Assembly: GCF_000263735.1 (NCBI RefSeq) | Contig: NC_017946.1 | Span: forward strand, 599,348-663,347 | DNA from: Pyrococcus sp. ST04 | GTDB lineage: Archaea > Methanobacteriota_B > Thermococci > Thermococcales > Thermococcaceae | DNA length: 64,000 nt | Direction of reading: 5' to 3' | Shown: in pieces, positions 26,449-36,340 of the stretch | Layout of the letters: every line of letters begins with the position of its first letter | How positions within the stretch are numbered: position 1 is the first letter of the stretch | The notes under the pieces: generated by a model | The model's database searches: none | What the model saw: the letters and a program-made list of their open reading frames with translations, nothing else | Told to the model about the DNA's origin: nothing | Translations under genes and position numbers: made by a program

Positions 26449-27003
26449 ATGCTAACGATAGCCCTCTACAACACTTACGATGTAAGGAGGTTGCACGAGG
26501 CACATATAAGGGCAATAGCCAGAGCTGCTCCCGTGGCTTACGCCTTTAATTTTCACCTAGCATTAGTTGGATTTCCATTTGAGAGTGATGATCCCAATGA
26601 AGTTGCTACCGATGTTGCCTCAACAACTACTGTTGGGGAAGGGGGGAAGTATCTGCTTGAACTAGCGAAAACGAATAAGTTTCACCTCCTGGACTTTCCT
26701 GAGAGAGGTTTTCCTCCACAATTCGGCATTCCTATAGCTACAACCTCAAGGCCTTCCAAGGATAAGGTCATAAAAACGTTGGATGTTGCTGAGATGGCGC
26801 TCTCGGGAAGGAGTGTGCTGTTGATAATAGGTCTTGGTAGGCACGGTCTACCCAAGGAAGTACTTAAAATTTCTAAGTACCATTTGGACATAACGGACGG
26901 TATGGGAGTTAGCCTTGAAACATGCACAGCAATCGGCATAATTCCCGTGAAAATTAGAACCTTAATGGAGGCGCTAAAATGGATGAAAAGGTCAAGGAAA
27001 TAG
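26449..27003 (+). CDS. DUF531-family protein, SPOUT-like
   Basis: A 184-residue archaeal protein resembling DUF531. Its C-terminal half (LLIIGLGRHGLPKEVL, then DITDGMGVSLETCTAIGIIP) looks like the knotted SAM-binding region of SPOUT RNA methyltransferases. The substrate is unknown. ATG 26449 appears leaderless. The last 25 bp overlap the signal peptidase gene. Confidence 0.72.
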   Translation: MLTIALYNTYDVRRLHEAHIRAIARAAPVAYAFNFHLALVGFPFESDDPNEVATDVASTTTVGEGGKYLLELAKTNKFHLLDFPERGFPPQFGIPIATTSRPSKDKVIKTLDVAEMALSGRSVLLIIGLGRHGLPKEVLKISKYHLDITDGMGVSLETCTAIGIIPVKIRTLMEALKWMKRSRK

Positions 27004-27433
27004 TATCAACCCTGCTAGTGATCATAGTAACGCTCTCGATTTACTTTGGACTCAAAGTTGTTCTCCATACAAGTAGCCCATTGGTAGTCGTGGTGAGTGG
27101 CTCCATGGAGCCCGTATTCTACAGGGGCGATATCGTAGTCTTAAAAGGGGTAAGGCCCGAGGAAGTTAAAGTTGGTGACGTTGTGGTTTATAAGAGCCCA
27201 ATAGCTAGGTATCCGATAATTCATAGGGTGAGGAAGATAGAGGTTGTTAATATCAATGGAAGGAACGAGCTCTGCTTTGTGACGTGGGGTGATCATAATC
27301 CTGTTCCTGACATATATCCAACCCCCTACGGAATCCTCGACTGCGTTCCGGCAGATGCCATAGAGGCAAAAGCTTTGCTGGTAATTCCAAAGATAGGGAT
27401 AATATCCATAAAAGTTAGGGAGCTCTTTGGCGG

Positions 27434-27440
<7 letters not shown>
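26979..27440 (+). CDS. signal peptidase I, Sec11/archaeal type
   Basis: A 153-residue membrane peptidase: N-terminal helix (IVSTLLVIIVTLSIYFGLKVV), catalytic Ser42 in VSGSMEP, His82 in IIHRV and Asp105 in WGDHN. It has a short C-terminal hydrophobic stretch. This is the likely housekeeping peptidase for Sec-exported proteins, unlike the cluster-specific SipW type at 15455-16429. The start lies inside the preceding gene. Its stop codon forms part of the box C of a guide RNA. Confidence 0.9.
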
Positions 27441-28905
<1,465 letters not shown>

Positions 28906-29000
28906 TTTTTTATTTTTGCTAAATGAATACTTTTGAAAGCTTTCACCCTTTAGAGCGGGGAGGAGATCAGTCTTTAAAAGAGCCCTGTGTGAGGGTGCAA

Positions 29001-29045
29001 TTCTACGGTAGAAAAGTTTATAAAGGAAGAAATTCTACAGTATAG
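29001..29045 (+). promoter_or_regulatory. TATA box flanked by repeated palindromic operator
   Basis: TTCTAC-G-GTAGAA (29001-29013) is a perfect 13-bp palindrome. A second, imperfect copy TTCTAC-A-GTATAG lies at 29033-29045. The TATA box GTTTATAAA (about 29017-29025) sits exactly between them, 12 bp before the AbrB-like gene. Binding to both copies would block promoter access. Confidence 0.65.
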
Positions 29046-29056
29046 TGGGGAGAGCA

Positions 29057-29257
29057 ATGCTCAGGGTTAAGGTTCATAAGCACATCAAAAGGCAGAAGAA
29101 GAAGGGCAAGATCTACAACGTCGAGCAGAGGGTGATTTACATACCCTCAAAGGCAAATGTTGGTGAGGAAGTTTATATCCTAACCAAAGAAGAGCTCAAA
29201 GAACTCATCGAGATAATTCCGCCAGAGAAGAGGCCAAACTGGCTGGTGAGGGAATGA
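29057..29257 (+). CDS. small AbrB/MazE-like DNA-binding protein
   Basis: A 66-residue basic protein, MLRVKVHKHIKRQKKKGK, then a beta-rich segment QRVIYIPSKANVGEEVYIL reminiscent of the swapped-hairpin AbrB/MazE fold, and a Glu-rich tail. Autoregulation through the palindromes flanking its TATA box is plausible. ATG 29057 is chosen (GGGGAGAG upstream) over GTG 29045. It is joined as ATGA to a broken transposase-like frame, so it may be part of a mobile element or an orphan antitoxin. No certain family. Confidence 0.6.
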   Translation: MLRVKVHKHIKRQKKKGKIYNVEQRVIYIPSKANVGEEVYILTKEELKELIEIIPPEKRPNWLVRE

Positions 29258-29741
29258 AAAACATAATCATGGCACTTGATAGGAGCATAGGAAAGCGTAA
29301 AATGTACTCTCTCGTGATAATAAACGAGATTAATCTTCTTCAATTTAACCAAAAAGCCTCTTGGCTCAAACACATTTCAGAACTGCCAAAAAGAGAACGT
29401 GCATCATATCTTCGAAAGTTTCCTGAACGATACCAATACCTCAAACCACTTCTCCATAAAGTTGAGCTAACTCCTTTTTCAGCGATATTGCCCCCACTAT
29501 TGAAAGTTCAATCCATTCAGTAGGCCTTGTGATCATAGATGATGCAGTACTCAACAAGCAATTGAAAGTGTACTCCAACCGGAAGAATATTTTAAGAGAA
29601 AGTATTGCAAAGAACAGGAGGAAATTCCGGTTGCTCGTTTTATTAGCTGATAATCTCGCCTATTATGGGAGAGAAGTCTTTGAGAACACAAAAACTCTCA
29701 CTACATTTAAAAGGGAACTTAGAAGACGAGGCATACTATGA
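29254..29741 (+). pseudogene. transposase remnant in two frames
   Basis: Two adjacent frames (29254-29523 and 29529-29741) read as parts of one protein if a -1 shift occurs near the T5 run in CCTTTTTCAGCG (about 29470-29481). The second frame then continues as FSDIAPTIESS and GLVIIDDAVLNK. The IDDxxLNK motif resembles the first catalytic Asp of DDE transposases, and the ending KTLTTFKRELRRRGIL looks like a transposase C-terminus. The total length is far below a full transposase, so an internal deletion is also likely. No terminal inverted repeats were found by eye. Confidence 0.55.
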
Positions 29742-29744
29742 AAA

Positions 29745-29822
29745 AGACGTCTTGCACGGGCCCCTCTCACGGTGAGTCCCTGGCTTCATGAGCGTCTGCC
29801 AGGGCCACCACTCGAAGGGCCC
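29745..29822 (-). ncRNA. GC-rich structured ncRNA candidate
   Basis: In an AT-rich gap, about 65 bases are strongly GC-rich and fold well. An outer stem GGGCCC/GGGCCC (29758-29763, 29817-29822) encloses GGTG/CACC and a perfect CCCTGGC/GCCAGGG hairpin (29778-29784, 29798-29804). On the minus strand a TATA box ATTTATATATGG lies about 25 bp upstream of the first G of the structure. The RNA would end with AAGACGTCTTTTT, a hairpin-like palindrome plus T5 (29753-29741). No ACA box or C/D boxes were found. It may be one of the GC-rich ncRNAs known from Pyrococcus or new. Confidence 0.65.
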
Positions 29823-30010
29823 ATTTAATACTAGAATAATAACCATATATAAATATTGCCACTAACTTGGCACTACAACACCCTCCAAAACTCTAGCTTT
29901 GTTCATTTACCAGTCGTTTTATAAATAACCTGTTAAGAGTTGTTCTCTTTGGAGAGGAGCCTTCTGTAACTGTGAAGCTAATTCTAGAAAAGCGAATAAA
30001 GAAGTTTTGG

Positions 30011-30085
30011 TGCCCCGGCCGGGATTTGAACCCGGGGCGCGGGCTCGAAAGGCCCGCATGTTTGACCGGGCTACACCACCGGGGC
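30011..30085 (-). tRNA. tRNA-Glu (TTC)
   Basis: On the minus strand, acceptor GCCCCGG pairs with CCGGGGC. The anticodon stem CGGGC/GCCCG closes loop CTTTCGA (anticodon TTC), and the T loop TTCAAAT is present. Discriminator A is followed by encoded CCA at 30010-30008. TATA-like ACTTTTTAAATC lies upstream near 30112-30124. The gap 29823-30010 otherwise holds no recognisable gene. Confidence 0.97.
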
Positions 30086-30223
30086 AGACCCATTAGCATG
30101 TCCCTAAGATCAGATTTAAAAAGTTTTCGAATATACTCCAAAACTTGAGCTGAAAAATGATATTATAATGTGCGTAAGTTGATGTTTGAGACTTTCCAGA
30201 AAGAAAATACAAGTGTTAGCGTT

Positions 30224-31336
30224 TCAAATCAATGCCCTCAGTATCCAAGGAGCTACTCTAATAAGCTTCGCCAATAGCTTTGGGCTCTTTAAGAGGGCTT
30301 TTATAGTTCTCACGTGATCATCAAACTCGGCTCTTTCCTCAATTATTCTCCTCGCCTCTTCTGTGGACAGTATCCCAAAAATCTCCTCTATCTTTTCCTG
30401 GGAAAGATCCTTGAACACTTTTCTAACCCTGAGGCCAAAGCTTATCTGTTCTCTCACCCAAGAGCAGCCCTTCTCATACATCTGCAGGTTACCTGTGAGT
30501 ATCGCCTTTGCAAGAACCCTTGCGCAGTATGCTCCGAATACTATCCCCCCTGCTGTTGTGGGTTTTATTTGAAGGGCGGCATCACCAAGTAAAGCAATGT
30601 TCCCCTTTACCCATGGTTTCCTCCATCCAAGGATCACTGCTCCACTTTTGAACTCTAGGATGTTGCCTCCCTTAATCCTCCTCAGCTTTAAGAACTTGGC
30701 TAGAGCATCTATAGATCCAAAGGTTCCCACCCTTGCCTCTTCTTCGTTTATTGGGGCCACCCAAAAGAAGAACTCTGGGTTGATGTCTTTATTTACCCAT
30801 ACCTCTACCCTTTCTCTTTTGAAGTTCCCGAGAACTTCGAGCTCCCATCCCTTCAACACTTCCCCTTCGGTTTTTGTTCCTATGTTCCGGGCGACTGCGC
30901 TGTTAACTCCATCAGCACCCACATATACCTCTGCCTCTATCTCGAACTGAGAATCCAAATGCTGGACGAGTGCTTTTCCATTCTTGAATCTTAGAAAGTT
31001 TGTTGCCAGATAATATTCTGCTCCTCTTCTAATTGCTCTTTTGGCAAGTTCCCTTTCTAGAATTTTCCTGTCTACCAAGTAGGCTTGTGGATTTTTTCTA
31101 CTTATTTCAAACACACTGCCCTTCGATATAAAATACGCTCCATTGTATGCATTCAGAACTGCTTTCTCTGGAAGTCCAAGTGCCTCATACATTTCCGCCC
31201 CGATTATTCCCGTGCAGGCTTTTCCGCCGAATGAGCCTTTCCTTTCAACTACGGCGACATCTAGCTTTCCTGAGAGGAGAGAAGCAAGATAATTCCCTAC
31301 CGGTCCTCCTCCGATTATTAAGACATCGTACTTCAT
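30224..31336 (-). CDS. geranylgeranyl-reductase-family flavoprotein
   Basis: A 370-residue FAD-dependent oxidoreductase with N-terminal dinucleotide motif VLIIGGGPVGNYLA (residues 5-18), a C-terminal FAD motif LLGDAALQIKPTTAGGI and the fold of archaeal GGR enzymes that saturate isoprenoid chains. Whether it reduces membrane lipids or another substrate is unknown. ATG 31336 is preferred to 31399 because GAGGGGGCGAG is its ribosome site. Confidence 0.85.
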   Translation of the reverse strand: MKYDVLIIGGGPVGNYLASLLSGKLDVAVVERKGSFGGKACTGIIGAEMYEALGLPEKAVLNAYNGAYFISKGSVFEISRKNPQAYLVDRKILERELAKRAIRRGAEYYLATNFLRFKNGKALVQHLDSQFEIEAEVYVGADGVNSAVARNIGTKTEGEVLKGWELEVLGNFKRERVEVWVNKDINPEFFFWVAPINEEEARVGTFGSIDALAKFLKLRRIKGGNILEFKSGAVILGWRKPWVKGNIALLGDAALQIKPTTAGGIVFGAYCARVLAKAILTGNLQMYEKGCSWVREQISFGLRVRKVFKDLSQEKIEEIFGILSTEEARRIIEERAEFDDHVRTIKALLKSPKLLAKLIRVAPWILRALI

Positions 31337-31446
31337 TCTCGCCCCCTCTTTAGTAGTTTTGTCTGTACACACTCCAAGGTTTATTCTGATTATTAACATA
31401 AACTATTTTAGCTTTAAACGAGGAAACTAGTAGTCGGGGGAAAATA

Positions 31447-33036
31447 ATGAAGAAGGCTTGTCCCTTACTTGTACTATTAGTCCTGATGATGCCTTTTGCA
31501 ATGGCTCAAACTGGAGAATTTGAGGTCTCGGGAAAGATAATCGGTTTAACGAATGCCACGACATCTGGAGAGATAAGCTTAGTTAACACGCTTCCTGTTA
31601 AATTCTCATATGTCACGATAAAAGATCTGAAGTTTTTTGATGAGAGTGGAGAGGAAGTTAATGGTTTCAAGATAGAGTTCCAAGAGAGTATAATCAAGAG
31701 TTGGTCTCCCGGCGAGAAAAAGGTTTTGATGTATACCTTGTCTTCTGGAAACGTAACTCCAGGTTTATACACATTGTACCTCTTTATGTGGGGTTTTACC
31801 GAAGACAATAAGCTCTACTTGCTCAGAGCTTATGTCCCCGTTGAGGTTATGGATAGACCAATAATATTCAAAGAGGCTATTTCCTTGATAAAGGATAGAC
31901 CACACTCAAAAATAGCACTAACTGGGGATTCAATAGTTGTTTATTCACATGTTGTGAACATAGCCAATGAGAAAATAAAGCTTCAGGCTAAGGCTGAACT
32001 CATAGATCCAACTGGGGAAACGGTAGTGAGCAGGCAGGAAACAGTGTTCTTGAACCCTGGAGATAACTTAGTGAGGTTTGAGCTTCAAATTCCAGATCCG
32101 GCCCCTCAGGGGAGGTATGAAGTGAAGTACACTCTTACGTATGATAGAGGCACATACGAGTATTCTGAATCATATTGGGTTGAACTGGGGATTGGATTAG
32201 CAGATTTATCTGTGGAAAAAACAAATGCTTTGCAGGGAGAAAAGAACAAGGCCTATTTGATAGTCTCGTCAGAAAGAGATACCATTCTTAATGTTTCGTG
32301 GAAAGTCTACGATGTTAAGGGCGCTTTACTCTCAGAGAACGAAACAGAGGTTAGTGTTGTTCCTGGATCTAATATAATAGGAATTCCCCTTCCAACGGCA
32401 TATCCAGGCACGAACAAATTCATCGTTAAAGTTTTCTACAAGGGTGTTTTGATAGGAGAAAAGTCTGGTGAGTATTTGGTAGTTGGTTATCCCTCTCTTC
32501 TTGCAAGGGCAGAAAACTCAACCCTACATATAACCGTCTTAAATCCGAATTCCTTCCAGCTTCAGGGTTTATTGATCTATAGAATCTCCTGGGAGAATGG
32601 GAACCTCGTAAAGGAAACTAGGGAGCTAAAGATTCCCCCAGGGAATATGAGCCTTAAAATAAACCTTAAGGGGGAGGGCAGGTATTCTTATGATATTGTG
32701 CTTCAAATTTTAAATAGAGAGTTCCGGGTGAGTGGAGAGGGGTTTGTTCAGCCAAAACCTTCATCTCCTACCCTCACTCAGGAAAAAACTACCACAACAC
32801 TAACAACGAGCAAGACAGAGGAGCAGCACTGGACTACAACATCAACATTCTCACCAACCACTACTACGTTTAAAGCTGGAACGTTAGGGACAAAGTGGCT
32901 GGTTATTGTAGCGATTTTGGCAGTTGTAGTTTTAGCTGGAGTCTCTGTGTACTATGCTTTAGAGAGAAGTCCGAAGAGAAGGAGGAGAGCTAGAAAGAAA
33001 CCAAAGAGAAAGTCACCTTTAGGGAGGGTGAAGTAG
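31447..33036 (+). CDS. secreted, C-terminally anchored Thr-rich surface protein
   Basis: A 529-residue protein with signal peptide (LLVLLVLMMPFAMAQ), several Ig/CARDB-like beta modules, a Thr-rich stalk (about residues 443-478) and a membrane helix (WLVIVAILAVVVLAGVSVYY), then a strongly basic tail of about 25 residues. The architecture resembles the protein after flaJ, with an N-glycosylated external region and an inner basic anchor. Ligand unknown. It is followed closely by a UPF0216 gene. Confidence 0.85.
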   Translation: MKKACPLLVLLVLMMPFAMAQTGEFEVSGKIIGLTNATTSGEISLVNTLPVKFSYVTIKDLKFFDESGEEVNGFKIEFQESIIKSWSPGEKKVLMYTLSSGNVTPGLYTLYLFMWGFTEDNKLYLLRAYVPVEVMDRPIIFKEAISLIKDRPHSKIALTGDSIVVYSHVVNIANEKIKLQAKAELIDPTGETVVSRQETVFLNPGDNLVRFELQIPDPAPQGRYEVKYTLTYDRGTYEYSESYWVELGIGLADLSVEKTNALQGEKNKAYLIVSSERDTILNVSWKVYDVKGALLSENETEVSVVPGSNIIGIPLPTAYPGTNKFIVKVFYKGVLIGEKSGEYLVVGYPSLLARAENSTLHITVLNPNSFQLQGLLIYRISWENGNLVKETRELKIPPGNMSLKINLKGEGRYSYDIVLQILNREFRVSGEGFVQPKPSSPTLTQEKTTTTLTTSKTEEQHWTTTSTFSPTTTTFKAGTLGTKWLVIVAILAVVVLAGVSVYYALERSPKRRRRARKKPKRKSPLGRVK

Positions 33037-33037
33037 T

Positions 33038-33448
33038 GTGGAAAGGGTTGAGAGAATAATAGAGTTTGAGATTGCTAGGATAAACTCTCACCTCCCAAGA
33101 TCTAGAAAAAGCCTTCGAGAGCTATTATCTATGGATAACCCAAGAATAAAGCTGAGGGACGGAAGTGACCATTACTTCAAAAAGGGAGAGCTTGAGTACT
33201 TAAGATCACTACTTGATGAGGAAGATACTGAAAGGCTGAAGCTTCCGATAGTCCTTGAGATAAGCACGGTGGATAGGGGGCACTTTATCGTTAGGGGAAA
33301 GGTTGAGGTGAAGGTAATTAAGAGGGTTTTAGGTTTTGAGGAAGGTTACGAGGAGGAGAGTATTCTAAAGTTGCCTAGATATTATCTCTCAACTGTGAGA
33401 AGGAAATTGCCAACGACAACGGTACATGCCTTTATAGTGGAGTGGTAA
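33038..33448 (+). CDS. UPF0216 (DUF61) family protein
   Basis: A 136-residue protein beginning MERVERIIEFEIARINSHLP, matching in character the conserved archaeal UPF0216/DUF61 family of unknown function. It has a helical N-terminus and a beta-rich C-terminal part. The start is GTG 33038, after GGAGGGTGAAG. It lies 1 bp after the surface-protein stop. Confidence 0.78.
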   Translation: MERVERIIEFEIARINSHLPRSRKSLRELLSMDNPRIKLRDGSDHYFKKGELEYLRSLLDEEDTERLKLPIVLEISTVDRGHFIVRGKVEVKVIKRVLGFEEGYEEESILKLPRYYLSTVRRKLPTTTVHAFIVEW

Positions 33449-33450
33449 GT

Positions 33451-33726
33451 ATGGACAGGGTTTTGCTTAGATATTATGCCCTCACAATACCCCACGTCAC
33501 GATTTTTGCTGGGGCACTATTCGGGATCCTTCTTCTTATCGGCGTAGACCTTAAGCTGGCCGTTGGGATATTCGCTACTGTCTATGGTTTAATGCTACTG
33601 ATAATTGCCCTCATAGTTAGGCAGCACTTCTGGGATTCTCAGATTTACAAGCTAAGTCTACTTGCCTATCTCGGGCTTCTAATCGTAGGAATTTTAGTCA
33701 TGTTTTCGTCAATATTTGCCCATTAG
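33451..33726 (+). CDS. small three-helix membrane protein
   Basis: A 91-residue protein with three predicted membrane helices (VTIFAGALFGILLLIGV, AVGIFATVYGLMLLIIALIV, LSLLAYLGLLIVGILVMF). No family is recognised. ATG 33451 is chosen with GGAGTGG upstream; GTG 33442 is an alternative overlapping the previous gene. Probably co-transcribed with the UPF0216 gene. Confidence 0.75.
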   Translation: MDRVLLRYYALTIPHVTIFAGALFGILLLIGVDLKLAVGIFATVYGLMLLIIALIVRQHFWDSQIYKLSLLAYLGLLIVGILVMFSSIFAH

Positions 33727-33737
33727 CTAACTATTCT

Positions 33738-33829
33738 TGAACATATTCTTGTTAACTCCAATTTGGATGTCCATGTTTTGTCTATTGTTTAATGTTCATG
33801 GGCAAAGGCTTATATTAGATATATGTTCA
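33738..33829 (+). promoter_or_regulatory. glnA promoter region with three copies of ATGTTCA
   Basis: ATGTTCA occurs at 33792-33798 and 33823-33829 (31 bp apart, about three helical turns) and inverted as TGAACAT at 33738-33744. A TATA-like CTTATATTA (33809-33817) lies between the two direct copies. A second related block, GGCAAATATTAGATA (33839-33853), echoes GGCAAAGGCTTATATTAGATA. This is a good candidate for nitrogen-dependent control. Confidence 0.5.
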
Positions 33830-33877
33830 CTAAATGCAGGCAAATATTAGATAGACATTCAGCGGAGGGTGAAATAA

Positions 33878-35197
33878 ATGAACAGCACTGTAATGATGAA
33901 CAAGTTTGAGAGAAAGCCCAAGTTTGTACAGTTGATATTTGTTGACATAAACGGTGTTCCGAAGGGAATGGAAATCCCAATAAGCAGGTTGGAAGAGGCC
34001 GTTGACACAGGAATATCCTTCGATGGATCCTCGATTCCAGGGTTCCAAGGAATTGAGGACAGTGATTTGATATTCAAGGCAGATCCAGATACTTATGTTG
34101 AGGTTCCCTGGGATAACGTTGCTAGGGTATATGGATACATATACAAAGATGACAAGCCCTATTCAGCTGATCCGAGGGGTGTCCTTAAGAACGTCCTTGA
34201 AGAACTTGCAAAGAAGGGCTTTAAGGCTTACATAGGGCCCGAGCCTGAGTTCTACCTATTCAAGAAGAACGGAACGTGGGAGCTTGAGATCCCTGACGTT
34301 GGAGGATACTTCGACATCCTCACTCTCGACAAGGCCAAGGAGATTAAGAGGGAGATAGCAGAATACATGCCCGCCTTTGGCCTGGTTCCAGAGGTTCTTC
34401 ACCACGAAGTCGGAAAGGCTCAGCATGAGATTGACTTCCGCTACGATGAAGCCCTTAAGACGGCTGACAACATAATAAGCTTCAAATACGTTGTTAAGGC
34501 CGTCGCCGAAATGCACGGCCTTTACGCAACTTTCATGCCAAAGCCAATCTATGGAATGCCAGGGAATGGAATGCACCTTCACATAAGCCTCTGGAAAGGA
34601 GAAGAAAACGCGTTCAAAGGTGAGGAGGGCTTAAGTGAGACGGCCCTCCACTTCATAGGTGGAATACTTAAGCATGCAAAAGCTCTCACTGCAATAACAA
34701 ATCCAACAGTTAACAGCTACAAGAGGCTTGTTCCTGGATATGAGGCGCCAGTCTACATAAGCTGGGGTTACAGGAACAGGAGCGCCCTCATTAGGGTTCC
34801 AGCATTCTGGGGTAACGGGGCTAGGATCGAGTACAGGTGCCCAGACCCAAGTGCAAACCCATACTTTGCATTCGCAGCCATACTCAAGGCGGGCCTTGAT
34901 GGAATCAAGCACAAGATTGAGCCCTTTGCGTACGTCGAGGAGAACGTGTATGAGATGGATGATAAGAAGAGGGAGAATCTTGGCATAGACACTCTCCCAG
35001 AGAGCCTTGGAGAGGCCCTAGATGAGCTTGAGAAGGATAAAGTTGTTAAAGAAGCATTAGGCGGGGCTTACAAGAACTTCATTGAGTACAAGAGGGCCGA
35101 ATGGGAGAGCTATTTAGAGTACTTGGAGAGCAAGCACCTTCCAAAGGACACTAAGAGGGTTACCGAGTGGGAGCTTGAGAGGTACTTCTTCATCTGA
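33878..35197 (+). CDS. glnA: glutamine synthetase
   Basis: A 439-residue type I glutamine synthetase making glutamine from glutamate, ammonia and ATP. Diagnostic segments include DGSSIPGF, the metal-site GPEPEFYLF, the ATP-binding region around GNGMHLHIS, and NRSALIRVP. It lacks an obvious Tyr adenylylation loop, as expected for archaea. ATG 33878 follows GGAGGGTGA; MNKFERKPKF is a later alternative start. Its upstream region carries repeated heptamers. Confidence 0.95.
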   Translation: MNSTVMMNKFERKPKFVQLIFVDINGVPKGMEIPISRLEEAVDTGISFDGSSIPGFQGIEDSDLIFKADPDTYVEVPWDNVARVYGYIYKDDKPYSADPRGVLKNVLEELAKKGFKAYIGPEPEFYLFKKNGTWELEIPDVGGYFDILTLDKAKEIKREIAEYMPAFGLVPEVLHHEVGKAQHEIDFRYDEALKTADNIISFKYVVKAVAEMHGLYATFMPKPIYGMPGNGMHLHISLWKGEENAFKGEEGLSETALHFIGGILKHAKALTAITNPTVNSYKRLVPGYEAPVYISWGYRNRSALIRVPAFWGNGARIEYRCPDPSANPYFAFAAILKAGLDGIKHKIEPFAYVEENVYEMDDKKRENLGIDTLPESLGEALDELEKDKVVKEALGGAYKNFIEYKRAEWESYLEYLESKHLPKDTKRVTEWELERYFFI

Positions 35198-35289
35198 TTT
35201 CCTTATACTTTTAATTTCCTAAGTTCAGGCTAAATCCAGCTACTTTAACTTTTTAACAAACCTCCTTTACAGTACCTATGGTGGAGTAG

Positions 35290-36312
35290 TTGAGAATTCT
35301 CATGGTTGGGCACTACCCCCCACTTAGGGGTGGAGTTGCGAGACACGTAAAGGAGCTTGTAGATTGCCTCAGAGCGAGACACGAAGTTCACGTTTTAACG
35401 TATAAGCTTAGAGGGGAAGAATCTCGTGAAGAAAACGTATACTACGTGAGGGTTCCCAACTTATTCGGCCTCAGAGGATTGTCCTTTTCCCTGTTAGCCT
35501 CCAAGAAAATTGTTGATTTGGACAAGAAAAACGACTATGACATAATTCATGCACATTATGTCGGAACTACAAGCTATTCTGCCATCCTAGCAAAAAAGAG
35601 AATTGGTAAACCAGTAATAGTGACTGCTCACGGAAGCGACCTTGAATTCATGTCAAAGCTACCTCTGGGAGAGTACTTAGTAAAGATGTCACTGAAAAAT
35701 GCCGATGCAGTGATTACAGTTAGTCATTACCTTGCCAGGAAGGCAATAGCGCTTGGAGCTAACTCCGTAAAAGTCATCCCCAACTGGACGAACTTAAGTG
35801 GAGATGCTACGGGGAGGGCTGTGATCTTCATGGGGAGATTAACGAAATACAAGGGCTTAGATGACTTCTTAAAGCTTGCTGAGATGTTTCCTAATGTTGA
35901 CTTCCTGGTTGCTGGGGATGGTCCTTTGTTTAGTCTCTCGAAAGATGCTCCAAAGAACGTTAAGTTTCTGGGATACGTAAAGGCAGAGAATGTCCTAAAA
36001 GAGGCCAAAGTTTTGGTTCTTCCCTCTAAAAGGGAGGGATTCGGGCTCGTCCTTGTTGAGGCGAATTCTTTTGGAGTTCCTGTTTTGGGCAGGAGCGTGG
36101 GAGGGATTGGGGAGATAATTAGGGATGGTAAGAATGGATATCTCTTTAGGGATATCGATGAGGCTGCACGATTCTTGGAAGTTCTCATATCTAACGGTAA
36201 GATTCACAAAAAGATGGGGCTAATAGGGAGAAAAGTTTCTAAGATATACACTTTGGAGAGGGCATGTAGAGAAGTAGAGAGAATTTATGAGGAGTTTGCT
36301 TCTTCACCTTGA
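35290..36312 (+). CDS. GT4-family glycosyltransferase
   Basis: A 340-residue GT-B enzyme: N-terminal GGVARHVKELVD, DIIHAHYVG and TAHGSD, C-terminal donor-site region with LPSKREGFGLVLVEA and the EX7E-type motif. It transfers a sugar from a nucleotide donor in glycolipid, polysaccharide or protein glycosylation; acceptor unknown. The start is TTG 35290 after GGTGGAG. It precedes sua5 by 28 bp. Confidence 0.88.
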   Translation: MRILMVGHYPPLRGGVARHVKELVDCLRARHEVHVLTYKLRGEESREENVYYVRVPNLFGLRGLSFSLLASKKIVDLDKKNDYDIIHAHYVGTTSYSAILAKKRIGKPVIVTAHGSDLEFMSKLPLGEYLVKMSLKNADAVITVSHYLARKAIALGANSVKVIPNWTNLSGDATGRAVIFMGRLTKYKGLDDFLKLAEMFPNVDFLVAGDGPLFSLSKDAPKNVKFLGYVKAENVLKEAKVLVLPSKREGFGLVLVEANSFGVPVLGRSVGGIGEIIRDGKNGYLFRDIDEAARFLEVLISNGKIHKKMGLIGRKVSKIYTLERACREVERIYEEFASSP

Positions 36313-36340
36313 GGGAGGAGACTTCCAAGGAGGTGGTGGC

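Noticed and set aside
29741-29822. H/ACA guide RNA identity for the GC-rich structure
   Set aside because: No ACA trinucleotide is found after the stem and the apical region is not a clear K-turn, so only a generic structured ncRNA is claimed.
29758-30085. Integrated element using tRNA-Glu as attachment site
   Set aside because: No duplicate of the tRNA 3' end and no integrase are visible in the window.
29893-30141. Minus-strand frame across tRNA-Glu
   Set aside because: The reading runs through a perfect tRNA; no ribosome site or protein-like features.
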